From the NCBI GenBank assembly GCA_026826555.1, contig JAKSZT010054570.1:1872947-1936946 (forward strand): a stretch of 64,000 nucleotides of DNA, given 5' to 3'. Source of the stretch: Tolypeutes matacus. Lineage: Eukaryota; Chordata; Mammalia; Cingulata; Chlamyphoridae. The translations under genes and the position numbers were made by a program. Below, in pieces: positions 37,160-49,696 of the stretch; position 1 is the first letter of the stretch, and each line of letters starts with the position of its first letter. The notes under the pieces were generated by a model. That model made no database searches and was not told the DNA's origin. It was given only the letters and a program-made list of their open reading frames with translations.

Positions 37160-37182
37160 TTTTTTTTTTTTTTTTTTTTTTT
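37160..37182. repeat. Poly(T) run
   Basis: Twenty-three uninterrupted Ts. It may be the tail of an unrecognised minus-strand retroelement. Confidence 0.8.
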
Positions 37183-37388
37183 AACCCCTTTGACTGCCCC
37201 TGGCTCCCACTTGAGGATCCCAGAGCACTTACATCAGTCCACTTAGACCTGCAATCCTTAGACACGTCCCCTTGTTCCAACAGTAATTCTCTATTTTTTC
37301 TTTCCCCAGCACCCAACAGAACTCAGGTTCACTCAGTAGCCCAGCTGTCCTCTCACTGTGAACTTGATCAACTAAATCCAAGGTTTAC

Positions 37389-37739
37389 AGAAGCGGATGT
37401 GGCTCAAGCGATTGGGCTCCCGTCTACCATATAGGAGGTCCAGGGTTCAATTCCCTGGGCCTCTTGGTGAAATGCAAGCTGGCCCGAGCGGAGAGCTGGT
37501 GCAGCAAGATGAGGCAACAAAGAGACGAAGGAGAGAGACAGTAAGAAATGCACCAGCCCAGGGAGGTGAGGTGGCACAAGAGACTGAGCACCTCTCTCCA
37601 CTTCGAAAGATCCCAGGATCGGGTCCTGGTGCTGCCTAAAGAGAAGACAAGCAGACACAGAAGAACACACAGCAGATAGCCAGCGCAAAACTACAGGGGG
37701 GGGGGGCATAAATAAATAAATAAAATCTTTTTTAAAAAT
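37389..37739 (+). mobile_element. Dimeric DAS-type SINE with TSD
   Basis: Two tRNA-like units lie in one insertion. The first (from 37390) has GAAGCGGATGTGGCTCAAGC and the CTTGGTGAAATGCAAGC body. The second (from about 37560) has GGGAGGTGAGGTGGCACAAG and GATCGGGTCCTGGTGCTGCC. The element ends in a G-run plus AATAAATAAATAAAATC. A duplication TAAATCCAAGGTTTA lies at about 37374 and, with one change, at about 37744. Confidence 0.85.
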
Positions 37740-39149
37740 AAATAAATCCAAAGTTTAAACGAGTGCTGAACACTTGATGTGTTAGCCCTCCCAAGGGATC
37801 TGCAGCTAAATGAGGAGGACTCTGGTAGAATTTCAGACAACAAGGCAGCCTGCTTGCATAAATAAAATCCAAGTGGTTTATCAAGACTGGCTTGTCCCAC
37901 TCGACCTGCTGCCTTCCTTTCCAGCCTCGTCCTGTGCCACCTCCCTCCCCCCACCCCACTTCTCACTCCACTCCACGCTGGTTTCCTTTCGTTTCTTCCC
38001 AGTGGGCTTTCCACCCCTAAAGCTTGACTGCCTGAAAGTCCTGGCGTGTTAACTGCAACCGGGCCCCTCTTTCCAAGCCCGCACTGCACACTAAGGCACG
38101 GCGCTCTGCCATCCCCAGGGAATACAGCAGAGCCTCATCCATCTCAACCCACTTTCATTCAGAATCTGTGTCAACGGCAAAAAAGGGTCAAGAAAAAGCG
38201 TCCAGAATGTTTAAATAGTATTTCAGGAGCTTAAGTCTCTTAATGGAAACTGACACTTTCAAGTACTGAGAACTGCTGCGTTAAAGGAAAACCTTCCAGG
38301 ATGCTTGCCCATTCATTCATTCAGCTTCCTTAGAGACTTCTTTGGGGGCAATATATTCGTTATGAGTCTGTGGACTCTTTAAAGTGGTGCGTTTCAACTA
38401 TTGTAAAGATTTAAAGAATTTTCCCTTATTTAAATTGGCCTCCTCCCAGCCCCCACTCGTTTTCCAGCTCTCTAGTGAGGGCTTATTATGGCTCAGGACA
38501 CCCAAGGGGAATCCGAGGGTGTTTTCACAGCTCCTCACGGGACCACCTCCTCCTTGGGGCACAGAGGTCACAGGCTGGACGAAAGCATGTTGCTGGAACC
38601 CACTGCAAGTGTCCCTTTAGGGGTCCACAGGCTCCTGAAAACCTGTGGTCCTTGACCTTGGGCCCAGGCTGTGGGCTCATGGTCCCCAGTGTCATCGATC
38701 CCAAGGCCTGGGCTCCCTCAAATTTCTAAGAACATCCAGCTTCCCTCGAGAAACACAATGGGCCCCTGACTATGCACAAGCAGATAAGGAAATCATTGGA
38801 AGAATAAACAGCACGTGGGAGCTGTGCAGTGAGCCACATGGATGGGTTCTTTAATCGTCTATCAGGCAACATTTAACTCATGCAGGCATTGCAACCGTGG
38901 AGGAATCAGAAGGCCTGCACACTTCCACGGGGCCCAGGAGTTCCCTTCTGTACCATCAGGAATTGAGAAACAGTTAAATTTATAAAATGCCACTGTCAAT
39001 TAGGCTCAGAGAGGAGGAAAGTAATCTCGGGAGTTTGGGAGACCAGGTGGGAGGTGCTGCCATTTGTCTCCTCTCCTCCCTCCGAGGCCATGGCCTTCAT
39101 TTGCAAGCAGCAGTATCTTTTCCATGTATAATTAACTGGGACCCTGCTT
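37740..39149. other. Unique intergenic sequence
   Basis: No gene or clear repeat was recognised; frames of up to about 84 codons show no known domain. Confidence 0.5.
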
Positions 39150-39688
39150 CCATGTCTTATTTCATCCTGAAGTCAGAGTGTTTTTTTCTAAAATGCAAGT
39201 CTGATCACGTGACCCCTCCACTCATAATACTTCAATGGCTCCACAGTGCCTGTATGATGAAGTCCTGGCCTTTGGAATGGTCTGGGCACCTGCCTGCTTC
39301 TCTTATCTTTACTGCTCCCAGCATCCTTATTTCACACCCACATGCTCCAGCAAGCTCTTTGCATTCCCTGAATGTGTCGGGCACTCTGTAGCCTCTGTGC
39401 CTTTGCTTACATGCCTACCTCTATCAGCAGGCCCTTTCCCTCTCTGACTCTCACTCCATCACCTCTGGGCAGCATTCCTGAGCCTCCAGGACCAGCTGAT
39501 CATTCCTCTTATGCCCCTACTGGGTCCCATACAGACTTCTAGCAGAGCACCTGAAACTGCCCTGTGCCATTTTCCTTATTCACTGTCTCTTCCTAGACAA
39601 TAAGCTTCTTGAGGGCACAGTCGGTTTATTTCTTCAGCACCTGTCATAGGGCCTTGCACACAACAGGCATACAACCTATTCTGAAAGA
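39150..39688 (+). mobile_element. L2 LINE 3' region, long copy
   Basis: A long L2 match by order of phrases: GATCACGTGACCCCTCCACT, CAATGGCTCCACAGTGCC, AAGTCCTGGCCTTTGGAATG, GTGCCTTTGCTTACATGCC, then AATAAGCTTCTTGAGGGCAC and AGGGCCTTGCACACAACAGG. Confidence 0.8.
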
Positions 39689-39730
39689 ATGGATGGACAG
39701 ATGGGTGGGTGGATGGATGGATGGATGGAC
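39689..39730. repeat. (GGAT)n repeat at an L2 3' end
   Basis: GGAT units follow the L2 terminus. Confidence 0.85.
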
Positions 39731-42479
39731 AAGTAGGTGAAGGATGGATAAATGAATAAATGAATAAGCTCCTTGAACAAAAGTCTGTTATAAAATACAG
39801 TCACACTGAGACTTGGGTTTAACATGATCCTCCAAGGCACAAAATTCACAGCCAGGCTCTGTCTTAGGTCCCATCCATTTAGTTAAAATTCTCAAGAGGA
39901 CAAGCAGGCACTAATGACAACCATTCTCTCGTACCACAGTAGCCTGTGGCACTCTGAGGCCTCGGCTCCTCTAACCTGCTACCAGCACCACCTCGTATTT
40001 ATAGATGGATTTGGCCCTCTGGGAGACCCTGTCCATGTTGCAGAAACGTCTACAATCTACAGCAGTACCCAAAGACTCTTTTCCTTAATGGAAATGGGGT
40101 TGGAGAACTTGAACAAAGGACATCTTCACAGCATTGACATCCTCCAGAAAGACAAACATCTCTTTTGGTTGAACATAGGGGAAATTAAGATTTGCAAAGG
40201 TAGGATGACCAAGTTCACCCTATAAAATGTTCTTTTAGTCCAGTATTTGAGAAATGTGCTCCTTCTCCTGCCATCTAGGCAGTTTTTTTTTTTTTTCTAT
40301 GCCAAGTCATTTGGCCTTTTTTCTTAAAGAATGCCAGAAGTAGCCCCATTCCTGTGGATGAGCAAAGTTAGCACCAGAACTGCAGTTGTCTGAATCCGCC
40401 GCCCATGACCCCTGGTGAGACGCGGTGTTGGGCCCTTCCTTTCAGCGGACTTTGGGGTCAGGCCCAGAGCTGAGAGAGTGTGGCCTGATGCAGACCCTTT
40501 CCTGAATAGTAATCCGCTGGGGAGAAGAGGTGTGGCCATTCACGGGATGACCTCCAAATCAGAACAGCGGTAAGCCAAGGCCACAGTAATTTCTACTAGC
40601 ACAGCTGCAGAAAATGTTACAAGGCTCTACAGTAATAAGGAAAAATGTATCATATGGTATCAGGAAACATGGCCATTCCTGGTTTAGGCCATCCTCTCAG
40701 TTGGTGGACATCCATAGCCAGTTGGCCAAAACGCAGCTTGGCTGCATCACCGTATCAGTCTCCCCAGGTCAATACTCAACCCTGGAACTTTGCCTCACTT
40801 ACTTTTGAAGGTTGCTTCGGTCCTCAGGATGACTGCAATGAGCAGATTAGTTGGCCACAGTCCATTCCGTCCTCTGCGTCACTGCAAACCTACCTAAGAC
40901 AGCGGTAAGTGACTTATGCTCCTCATGCCTTCAGGGGACAAGTACGGAGGATCTGCAACTACTCAAACAGCAATGGCTGCTCACATGCCTGATGGCCACT
41001 TCCCAGACTGGCCTTTTTCCTTAAAGAATGCTAAAAGTAGCCCCATAGCTGTTGGACGTCAGCTGACAGCTTTCTCAAGCTTTTACGTGTAGACTTCACG
41101 CAGCTCTCCAGAGGCAGCTGTGTCTGCCCACACAGAAATTGGAGAAATGGCAAGATTTGGAGCTTTAAGGCTGTGGTTCTTGTCGACGCATGAAGAAGAC
41201 AGAAGCCCAAAATGATGTCATGCTCTGACTCCTAGAGCCACTGCAGCAGAGGGTCCAGGGAAGAGAGGTCCAGAACTGGACAGAACTTCTTGCTGGTCAT
41301 TACACCTTAAAAGCATTCTCAACTGCAGTTTTCTCTCTGTTGTTACTACCATCTTGTCTCAAACTTCCCAGAGATAATGAGATGACAAAAGAGATCTTTA
41401 GTCAAGTGTGGGTGACTTATTTTCTAGTCCGTCTCCTCATCTTTTGCTCTTTTCCCCTCCCCTCAAGGGGTTTGCCTCGTGGTCATTAGTGTCCTTACTT
41501 GCCCCATAATCTTATGAATCCACTGCCACTATCAACCATATAGCTTATGTCCAGGGCCCAGACCAGTCGAAATGTGACATGGGTGTCTCAAGTCTCCATA
41601 GTCAGAGGTTTTGTATTAGGTATTTTTCTCTGATATGGGATTCGGCATTGTACAGCAAACATCTGGGCTCCACTTTCCCCAGTTACCATCCCCCCCTCCT
41701 TTTTCCTGCAGGGACCCTTTGGGGTAGGGGGCTCCTGTGACTGTAAATCTGAGCCCAGGACCCCTCCAAGTGCCATCAACCAGAGCCTGCCCACACCTAC
41801 TTGGGAATGGAAGCTCTGCCCCTGGACCTCAGCCGGGTGGATTTCAGGGACTGGACCTTGCACCAGTGGCTGGCAGCCTGCTTACCAGCTTATGCTTCTC
41901 AGAACGACCCTTTCTTGGATCTCCATCTTAGGGCACTATTTAACTGATGTACCACTGGCCTCTGCATCCTGGGCATCCCTCACCCCTCCCCAGCCACCCA
42001 CTTGGCCTAAAATGTGACTATAGCTGAGCTGCTGGTTTGATGGACTGTGCCTACCCAACTAAGCTACCAGTGACCACCTCTGCAGCACAGTCAACTTCCT
42101 TCAATATCCATCCTGGCATAGAAAGAAGACCCAGGACCGATCCCAGCTCTCCTCATGGAGAGGAACATCTTGTCCTATATACTCAGAGTTAAATGGAATA
42201 AGCCAAGAAGGAGAAGAGGGATAGTCCATCCGCCTAACACTGTCAAATCCTGGTAACTTACTGAAGTTACATCCCAGAGCAGGGTCTAATGCTTGCATGT
42301 GAAACAATATGAAACTCTGCCTGAGTTCATTTCTCTAACACCTGTTCTGGCTAAATAAACTTTCCATTTAACAATACCTAATAGTGCAATGCAGATATAA
42401 AACAATCATATGCCTAGATCTAAAACTTCTGACGTGCTACAGCTTCTCTTTCATGCCTCTTCCATCATCTGGAGCAGGG
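39731..42479. other. Unassigned intergenic block
   Basis: No family recognised. A segment of about 40 nt (around 40312-40355) recurs with changes at about 41012-41056. The block ends near 42360 with a GCTAAATAAACTTTCC polyadenylation-like tract. Open frames at 39914-40225 (103 codons) and 40645-40908 (87 codons, ending FGPQDDCNEQISWPQSIPSS) match nothing I know. It could be a decayed retroelement or unique DNA. Confidence 0.35.
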
Positions 42480-42665
42480 CTTTGTCATACAATGTTTGTG
42501 ATGATGGAAATGTGCTCGATCTGCTCTAACAATAGCCGTTAGTCACTTGTGAGCATGGAGCACTGAAAATATGGCTAGTGAGACCGAGGACCTGAAGTTT
42601 TCACTTCATTTCATTTTCATTTAAACCGCCACATGTGGCTGTGGATATTGTATTGGATAATGTGG
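42480..42665. mobile_element. hAT-like DNA transposon remnant
   Basis: AATAGCCGTTAGTCACTTGT and CGCCACATGTGGCTGTGG with TATTGGATAATG resemble the MER58-type hAT ends. Confidence 0.45.
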
Positions 42666-43517
42666 AGGCCAGGGCAATAGCCAGGCTTATCATGCAGAAT
42701 AGACAAGTCACAAACTGGTGGGCCGTGAGCCAGATCAACCCAGAGACCCATTCTGTTTGACCCACACAATGTATTTGACTTATTTTGAATCTCCAGCCAA
42801 CATTAAGAAATCCGGTGACCTCTCGAGAAGAATCCACACATTTCCATCTGCTTTTGGAAAATGAGAAGCTCTAAACCGCTTTACTATCTGTTCCCACACA
42901 GTACCAGTTGGCTGCTTTAGGAGAGCAGCTATCTCTCTAGAAGGGACCTGGGCTCTCTTTGGCTCTATTCTCCACAACCCTTACTCTCTATCTGACACTG
43001 TGGCAAAGTGAAGAATCGAGGACATCTCTGGCTTTTCCCAGAACACCTGATTTTGCCTAATTAACCAAATATTTAGGCTCCATGAGGGAACTACTGCCTA
43101 ATAACCTTTGTAGGAATTACCTCTAATTCCTATAGCCCTTTTCCATAAATTTAGCTGTAAACAAATTTATTTGAGGCACTAGTTAGAAAATCAATTTACA
43201 AACTTTTCTACCATAAAATATATCCTTATTACTTATCATAACCTTCATTCATATGCTTCACAGCTGTGAAGGAAATGTCAGGATTAGTAGTCTTTTTCTC
43301 ACCCATTCCCAAATGGAGTCCTTTTGATGGCAGGAGTAAAAATATTTTTTCCATCTTCCTCACTCAATAAAACTGCATTCAGAATCTTGTCCTATAAGAT
43401 GATTTCTCTATTATATGTAAATGTTTCTCTTTTGTTTCAGTTTTGCTTCCATTCGATTTATTTCCAGATTCCACTTTTTTCAAACACAATTTACTACCCT
43501 CCCCAAATCCTCTCTTC

Positions 43518-43527
43518 NNNNNNNNNN
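43518..43527. other. Assembly gap (10 N)
   Basis: Ten Ns join unique DNA to the middle of an L1 3' end. Ten is probably a placeholder length. Confidence 0.95.
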
Positions 43528-43757
43528 ATGTCCAAGGGAGACAGAAAGTAGATTAATGGTTGCCAGGGGCTGGGAGGTGGGGGGACTGGAGAATGACTGC
43601 TAATGGGTTCAAGGTTTCTTTGGGGGATGATGAAAACATTTTGAAATTAGATAGTGGTGATGGTTGCACAACTTTGTGAATATGCTAAAAGCTACTGAAT
43701 TGTGCCCCCTAAAATAATGAACTTTATGGAATGTTAATTGTATCTCAATTTTTTAAA
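43528..43757 (+). mobile_element. L1 3' end, cut by an assembly gap
   Basis: GTAGATTAATGGTTGCCAGG, GATAGTGGTGATGGTTGCAC and TTAATTGTATCTCAATTTTT are the L1M 3'UTR phrases also seen at 10140 and 59165. Confidence 0.85.
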
Positions 43758-45313
43758 ATGCTTTTCCCAAACCTCACCTCTCTCCTGAAGCCCACCCTTG
43801 ACTCACCTGCCCTTGGAAGATACCTGCCCTTCTTCTTTACCTAAAAAATAGAGCCAGTTAGGCATAAACTCACTGCAGTGCCCACCCCCTCCACCTTAGA
43901 CTCAGTTCTCTTCCCTGCTGGAGGAGGCTCTGATCATCCTCAAGCAACTGCATTGCCTGCACCTGCCCTTGACACCAACCCCTCCTTCCTTGTCAGGGAT
44001 GCCCACTCCCACTCTCATATCAGTCTCACCCACCCCACTGAGGCCTTCCTTTCACTACAGGTGAGCATAATGGGAGCTTCCCCATTCAACAAAAGCACAA
44101 AGCCCTTCCCCTATGCCTGCCTCACCGGAAAACTACCCGCCTTCCCTAAAGACTGGAAGATGAGTTCCCTACCCACCTGCCCTGCCTCATCTCCTTCTCT
44201 CCCCCACCTCAAAGCACCATGGCTGCTGCCCTCCCCTCTCCCCAGAGGGCTCTGCCAACAGCCCAGCAACCTCAGCAGCCAAATCCAGGGGCATCCTTTC
44301 AGGTTTCATCGTACTTGATTTTTTTTCCTGCATTTGACACCATTAACCATCCCTGTGCCTTTTGAAATATCCTTCTCTTCCCTCCCTATCTTGAGTTTTT
44401 TTATATTAATTGAGACGAAATGGCCATTTATTAATTCTTAATAGCCCAATACCAGGCACTGTACTTTCACGAAGCCTCTGGGTTAATCTGAACAATGCTA
44501 TGAAATAGGTGTTATCTCTGTTTTTCTTTTGCAGTTCCAGGGCCCAGTTGAGTTAAACCAAGGCCCAGACTTAAACTGACTCATCCCAGGTCTAAAAGAT
44601 TCCAAGATCAGAGGTCTTTCTACCTTCCCACCACAATGCTGGCAGTGAGCTCACTCCTCTGGTTGCTCCTTCGTAAGCTCTTTCTAGGCTTCTCTCCTCT
44701 GGATCCCAATTAAAGGATCCTGTCTTCAACGGCCTTCATCTGGCCCCGTGACTTCAGGTCCCGCCTCCATGCTGGTGGCTCCCCATCCCTATCCTCAGCC
44801 CCCAAATCTCTTCTGAGCTCACTTCTGCCAATTGTCAGAGGCTAGAGGTGGCTCCTGCTCAATCCAAGAGTGTCACTGTTGAATCCGGTTGGGACCGCCA
44901 GGAGCCCCCAAGCTGCCCTTCCACGGGGATTTGGCTGGAAAACTCCTGTGTTCTCTTCAAACCCCCATCGTCTGCTTCCACATTTGTCTCTGCTATTTAT
45001 TTTTTTCCCTTGAAACTGATTCCGATATCCCCTTTACCGGTATTTTTGAGTTGAGCAACCAGGTAGGTAGTGGTACAAGATTGGGAGGTGAAAACAAAAG
45101 TTCTACTTTGAACAGGTTAATTTTGAGATGTCTATTAGATATACAAGTGGAAATGATGAGTAGGAAAGTGGATACATAAGCCTGGACTGGAGCTATAAAT
45201 CTGAAGTCATTAGCACATGTATTTAAAGCCAAGGGGTTGGATGGCATCAACTCGGAAGAGAGGGTAGACAGAGAAGAGTAGAACCCTCATCTGAGTCATA
45301 AAACAAACAATTA
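43758..45313. other. Mostly unique intergenic sequence
   Basis: A C/T-rich stretch (43860-44330) carries a 146-codon plus-strand frame of low complexity, rich in proline and serine, with no domain. A weak antisense MIR pattern lies at about 44420-44600. Confidence 0.4.
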
Positions 45314-46375
45314 CAGCAACGGTTCTTAAAGAGGAGGTCCAAGAGATCAAAACTAGTATTATAATACTAAGATGTAATTTGTCTCTTTCAGTTTCACTTT
45401 CATGAGTATACAGTGGAGTTTTACCCAAAGGCTACACAAAATGTGACAATATCATGGCTCCTTCGGCTAATGGAATATGTTCCTGTGTATTCTGATGTTT
45501 TCTAGGCTGTTCTAAAGTAGTAGGTTTACATTATAAATATGTATATTTTCAGCACTTAATTCTGTTCTCAAGACTTCTACTCAGGGAAGTGGCTGTGGCT
45601 CAATCAGTAGGGCTCCCGTTTACCATGGGAGGCCCCGGGTTCGGTTCCCGGGGCCTCCTGGTGAAGGCAAGCCCGCCCGCACGGTGTGGTTAGCTAACCC
45701 AGCGAGCACAAGCAGCAAGGGGGGGATAAATGAATAAATAAATAAAATCTTTAAAAAAAAAAAAAAAAAAAAGACTTCTACTCGGCTTTTACCAGCTTTC
45801 CTCAGTCATACCTGCTATAATATCTGTAGGTTCATTTTCATTCAATAACTTGTGATTTTGAAACCTGAAAATTTTCCTTGTGTCTATGTCAAAACACAAC
45901 GAGAAATAAGTATATTTTGTTGTCTTGCTTGGCAATATTTTTTTAGATTTTTTAATCTTTTCTGAATTTTAAAATTATAAAACTATTAATATTTAGACTA
46001 ATAACATTTTCTTTGTAAAAGAATTTATGTATAATATCTTTATCATATGTCAGGATGAATCATTGGATTAAAAATTAAATGAGATTCCTTTTGTAAACCT
46101 ACAGTTGCATTGTCTAATTTAAAGATGCTGAAAAAGCTGGAATGAACATATCAGAAGGTTCTCTAACCCATTTTTTCATTTTTTAAAAATGTTATTTATG
46201 CCAACTAAAAGTGAGCTTATTTTTTTTTAATTAATAAATATTTTTAATTTTCCAGTTTTAATTTCTAACACATTAAATATAGATAGATATAATCTGTATA
46301 AACAAGGCTCTTTGGGATCCTCAATAATTTTTAAGAATGTAAAGGGGTCCTGAGACTAAAAAGTTTGATAACCTA
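45314..46375 (+). mobile_element. hAT-type nonautonomous DNA transposon, interrupted by a DAS SINE
   Basis: It begins CAGCAACGGTTCTTAAAG and ends CCTGAGACTAAAAAGTTTGA followed by TAACC; the termini are roughly inverted, as in hAT elements whose ends read CAGNGGTTCTCAAA. The interior is AT-rich and noncoding. The SINE at 45583-45770 splits it. The right end is approximate and no 8-bp duplication was confirmed. Confidence 0.6.
45583..45770 (+). mobile_element. DAS SINE, full-length, with TSD
   Basis: Near-consensus head, lacking the ATAT of the usual CCATATGGGAGG, then body and tail. The duplication AAGACTTCTACTC is at 45570-45582 and 45771-45783. Confidence 0.95.
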
Positions 46376-46988
46376 TAATTTAGAGGATAGATAGAAGAGC
46401 ATGAGTCAGCAAAGAGAACTGAGCGAGACTGAGGCTGATGATCAGAAAGAAAAGCAGTTTCTTCTGGAAGTCAGAAGAAGAGTGTTTCAAAAAGGAAGAG
46501 GTGGTGCTACACTGCTGGCTGGTAGGGTGAGACAAGGATGGATATACTGAATTTAGCTACATGGAGGATACTATGACCTTGACAGGGCAGTTTAGGTGGT
46601 GATCTAGAAGACATATTGGGGTGGGCTGAAGAGTGAACAAAAGTGTCCAAAATATATAAACAACTCTTACAAATTGACAATAAAAAGACAAATAAGACAC
46701 CAGGAAAATGGGTAAAGATTGTAAACAAGCAGTTCACAAAAGAGGCACTATACATGAGAATAACCATATAAAAAGTTGCTGTACCCACTAGCACTCAGAA
46801 AAAGGGCCTTGGAAATTGAGATGCCATTTTTAACCTACGTGATCTGGCAAACTATTGAAGTTTGATGTGAAATCACTGTTGGGGAAATCACTGGAATGCC
46901 TGTCTGCACCTATACAACTGGAGGAAGTGAAAATGGACAATCCCTTTCAAGGGTGATTTGACAATATCTATAATGTTAAATGTGCTTA

Positions 46989-46993
46989 CCCAA
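46989..46993. repeat. 5-bp target duplication, left, of the LTR
   Basis: CCCAA here and at 47602-47606. Confidence 0.75.
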
Positions 46994-47601
46994 TGTAGCA
47001 GTTTGGCAGTTTGATGTAATTATGAATTCCAAAAATAGATATTGGATTATGCTTGTAAACTGGCCTGTTAATCTGGGCATGATTAAGTTATAATTGGGGC
47101 ATTGACTGGGCCACATCAGTAGGACGTTGAGCCCCGCCCCTTGGTGGGTGGGGACTCAAATATAAAAGGCAAGGCAAAGGCCAGAGGGAGCAGTTCTGAT
47201 GCTGGAGTCTTGAACTGGAGCCCCAGGAAGTAGGAGAGCTTGGTCATAAGGAAGGAGAGAAGGCCCCAGGAAAAGAGATGAGCTGTTCACCTGAGAGTCT
47301 ACAGCTGGCCTTGTGGAGAGAGGCAAAGCCTAGAGAGCCTCATAGTCTACAGTGGAAGAAACAGAGGAGCTAAGCCCGGAGAGAAACGCAGCCCCAGGAA
47401 GAGAGGAACCCAAGAAGCCCAAGCCCTGGCAAACGTCAGCAGCTGTCTTGCTCCAACATGTGGCAATCACCTTTGGTGAGGGAAGAAACTTATACTTTAT
47501 GGCCTGATAATTGTGGACTCCTACCCCAAATAAATACCCTTTATAAAAACCAACTGATTTCTGGTATTTTGCCATTAGCACCCCTTTGGCTGACTAATAC
47601 A
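46994..47601 (+). mobile_element. Solo LTR with TG...CA ends and 5-bp duplication
   Basis: It is 608 bp long, begins TGTAGCAGTTTGG and ends CTGACTAATACA. A CCCAA duplication flanks it. Near the 3' end is CCCCAAATAAATACCC, a polyadenylation signal context. Five-base duplications and this layout fit ERVL/MaLR-type LTRs. A second copy of the family is at 7214-7841. No internal retroviral sequence was found, so it is a solo LTR. Confidence 0.8.
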
Positions 47602-47756
47602 CCCAATGATCCAGAAGTTTCGTTATCCAGAGTCTATCATATAGAAACTCTCATATGTGTGCACAGGCAAGTAGGTACAAGGTGTTCCCTAAAGCTCTGT
47701 TTATTATAGAGAAAACCTGAAAAACGGCCGTGGTATCGTCATATTTTTACTGTGGA

Positions 47757-48003
47757 ACAGTGCGGTGATTATGAGCACAGACTTGAAACAGCTGCCTGAT
47801 TTCATTGCGTGACTTCATCACTTACTCAGCACATAATCCTCAGCAAGTTACTTAATCTCTTAATTCTTCCGTTTCCTCATTAAAATGGAGAAAACAATAC
47901 CAATTTCACAGGGTCATTGAAAGGCCTAAAAAAGTAAACATGTAAAGCAATTGTACTTGGGACATAGCACTCAATACATTTCAGCAATTAGTAGTAGTAG
48001 CAG
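47757..48003 (+). mobile_element. MIR SINE fragment
   Basis: GTGATTATGAGCACAGACTT, GCAAGTTACTTAATCTCTTA and GTTTCCTCATTAAAATGG, then TGTACTTGGGACATAGCACT are in MIR order. Confidence 0.75.
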
Positions 48004-48345
48004 CAGTTAAAATAATGAGGTAAATTTATATGTATTAATACAATTTATATCTACTAACCTAGAAAGCCCTCTGAAACACAAAGAGAGAAAAAGAAGAAGT
48101 TGCTGATATAGAGTGATACCACTTCTATAAAATGCACACACAGACAAATAATAGCACACATTTTCTTCAAGGACATATACATATGCAAATATGTAGAAAA
48201 GGGGCCGAAAGGACACAGAGGAGTAAAGATAAACCACAGTGACCTCAGGTGGGGGAAGGGGACAGGATGGGGAGGAGCTGGTCAAAGTGGGCTTTAGCCT
48301 TATCTCTAAGGTTTAGTAATATAACCCTTATTATATGCATAAAGT

Positions 48346-49336
48346 GAATGGGAGGTGAAGAAATGGAGGCAGCAAATGTAGTAAATCCTTAGGAAAGTTT
48401 GCTACGAAGAAGAGAGTCAAAAAAGAGTGTGAAGAGGATTGGCAGGTCAAGACGGGATTTTGTGAGGTTCCCTTTTGCTGCTGCTGTGTTGGGGATCGTG
48501 GTTTTCATGGCGATATAAATGTTTGTAGGCTGATGGAAATGATCCAGTGGAGAATGATGGCGCGATGGATGGTTTTAGGAGGTAGGAAGTGAAAGGATTC
48601 AGGGGATAAGGGAGCAAATCAGGGATCCTTCTGCTATGGGAGAGGAAGGGAAGGTATACTGGGACAGGAAGATGATAAGTTTGCTAGGTGGAATATAAGT
48701 GGGCTCCTCTCTTAAGATTACCTCCCCCTTTCTCATCTTCCACTGAACAAAGTGAAGGCATCCACTGAGAGAGCAGTAAGTGGAAAGAGTGTGTAAGATT
48801 TGAGGAGAAGAGAAGATGTGATATATGCATCTTTATACAGGGAAACGTTTGAAAGTCCATTTGTAGTTTGTGGTCATAAATTAGAAGAAAATAAACTCTT
48901 CCCACCTCAGCACTCCTACAGCAATGGTTCCATACCTTTTCCATGGCACTCATCAAATTATCCTCTAATTGTTTAAACACATTTCTATCCCCTGCTCATT
49001 TTATAATATCAACAGCTAGTTGTATGAAACCCTACCAAGCATTTTGCACACAATACACCATTCAGTTCTCACAGACAACCCCAGGAGGTAACTACTTTAA
49101 CGCCCACTCTTGAAATGAGGTAACAGGACACAAAAAAATAGGTCATTTGCTCAAGGCCACCATGCGCCACCAAAATAAAGCTTCCTATAAGCATGTTAAA
49201 TTCATTCTTATCGTTTGCCCACTAACTTCTCGAGTGGCATTCAAGAATTAAATTTTAAACACAAGCACTGGACTGATTTTCCTATAGAAATACATCTTCT
49301 TACCTAACTAAATGGCCAAAAGCAAGTTAAAAGAAA
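48346..49336. other. Mostly unique intergenic sequence
   Basis: A weak antisense MIR pattern lies at 49040-49170 (AATGAGGTAACAGGACAC; GCTCAAGGCCACCATG). Nothing else is recognised. Confidence 0.4.
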
Positions 49337-49342
49337 AGAGGT

Positions 49343-49437
49343 CGGGGTCGGATGTGGCTCAACTGGTTGGGCGTCCATCTCCCATATGGAGGGACCCGGG
49401 TTCGATCCCCGGGACCTCCCAGTAAAAAAAAAAAAAA
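49343..49437 (+). mobile_element. DAS-type SINE, short form with TSD
   Basis: GGGTCGGATGTGGCTCAACT and GGGTTCGATCCCCGGGACC, then poly(A) directly after the tRNA-like domain; the DAS body is absent. The duplication AAAAGAAAAGAGGT is at 49329-49342 and 49438-49451. Confidence 0.9.
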
Positions 49438-49696
49438 AAAAGAAAAGAGGTGACTGGTGATGTTATTAGATGGTCCTCAAAACAGTCCAGAGTCCTGTTT
49501 GTCCTGAGAAGTTTGTAGAATGTCTCTGCATTGCTCTATCTGGTTCCAAACCTGGATTATTCCAAGCATAAATGGAATAAAATGGAATAAAACCTGCATG
49601 GAACTTCAGAGTTAACACATTGTTAGGGTATAACCAAAAATACCACCTACCAATTAAAGGTTATTTCAAGAACTAACATTAAAAGGTACACTTTGA

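Larger units (their letters stand above)
46620..48345 (+). mobile_element. Old L1 3' end, interrupted by an LTR and a MIR
   Basis: L1 ORF2 C-terminal and 3'UTR sequence runs 46620-46988 (ATGGGTAAAGATTGTAAACA), resumes at 47602 (ATGATCCAGAAGTTTCG), then 48010-48345 (AATGAGGTAAATTTATATGT; CCTCAGGTGGGGGAAGGGGA). The LTR at 46994-47601 and a MIR-like block at 47757-48003 split it. It is heavily decayed. Confidence 0.65.

Noticed and set aside
43878..44318. 146-codon open frame
   Set aside because: C/T-rich low-complexity DNA gives Pro/Ser-rich translation; no domain, no splice or start context.
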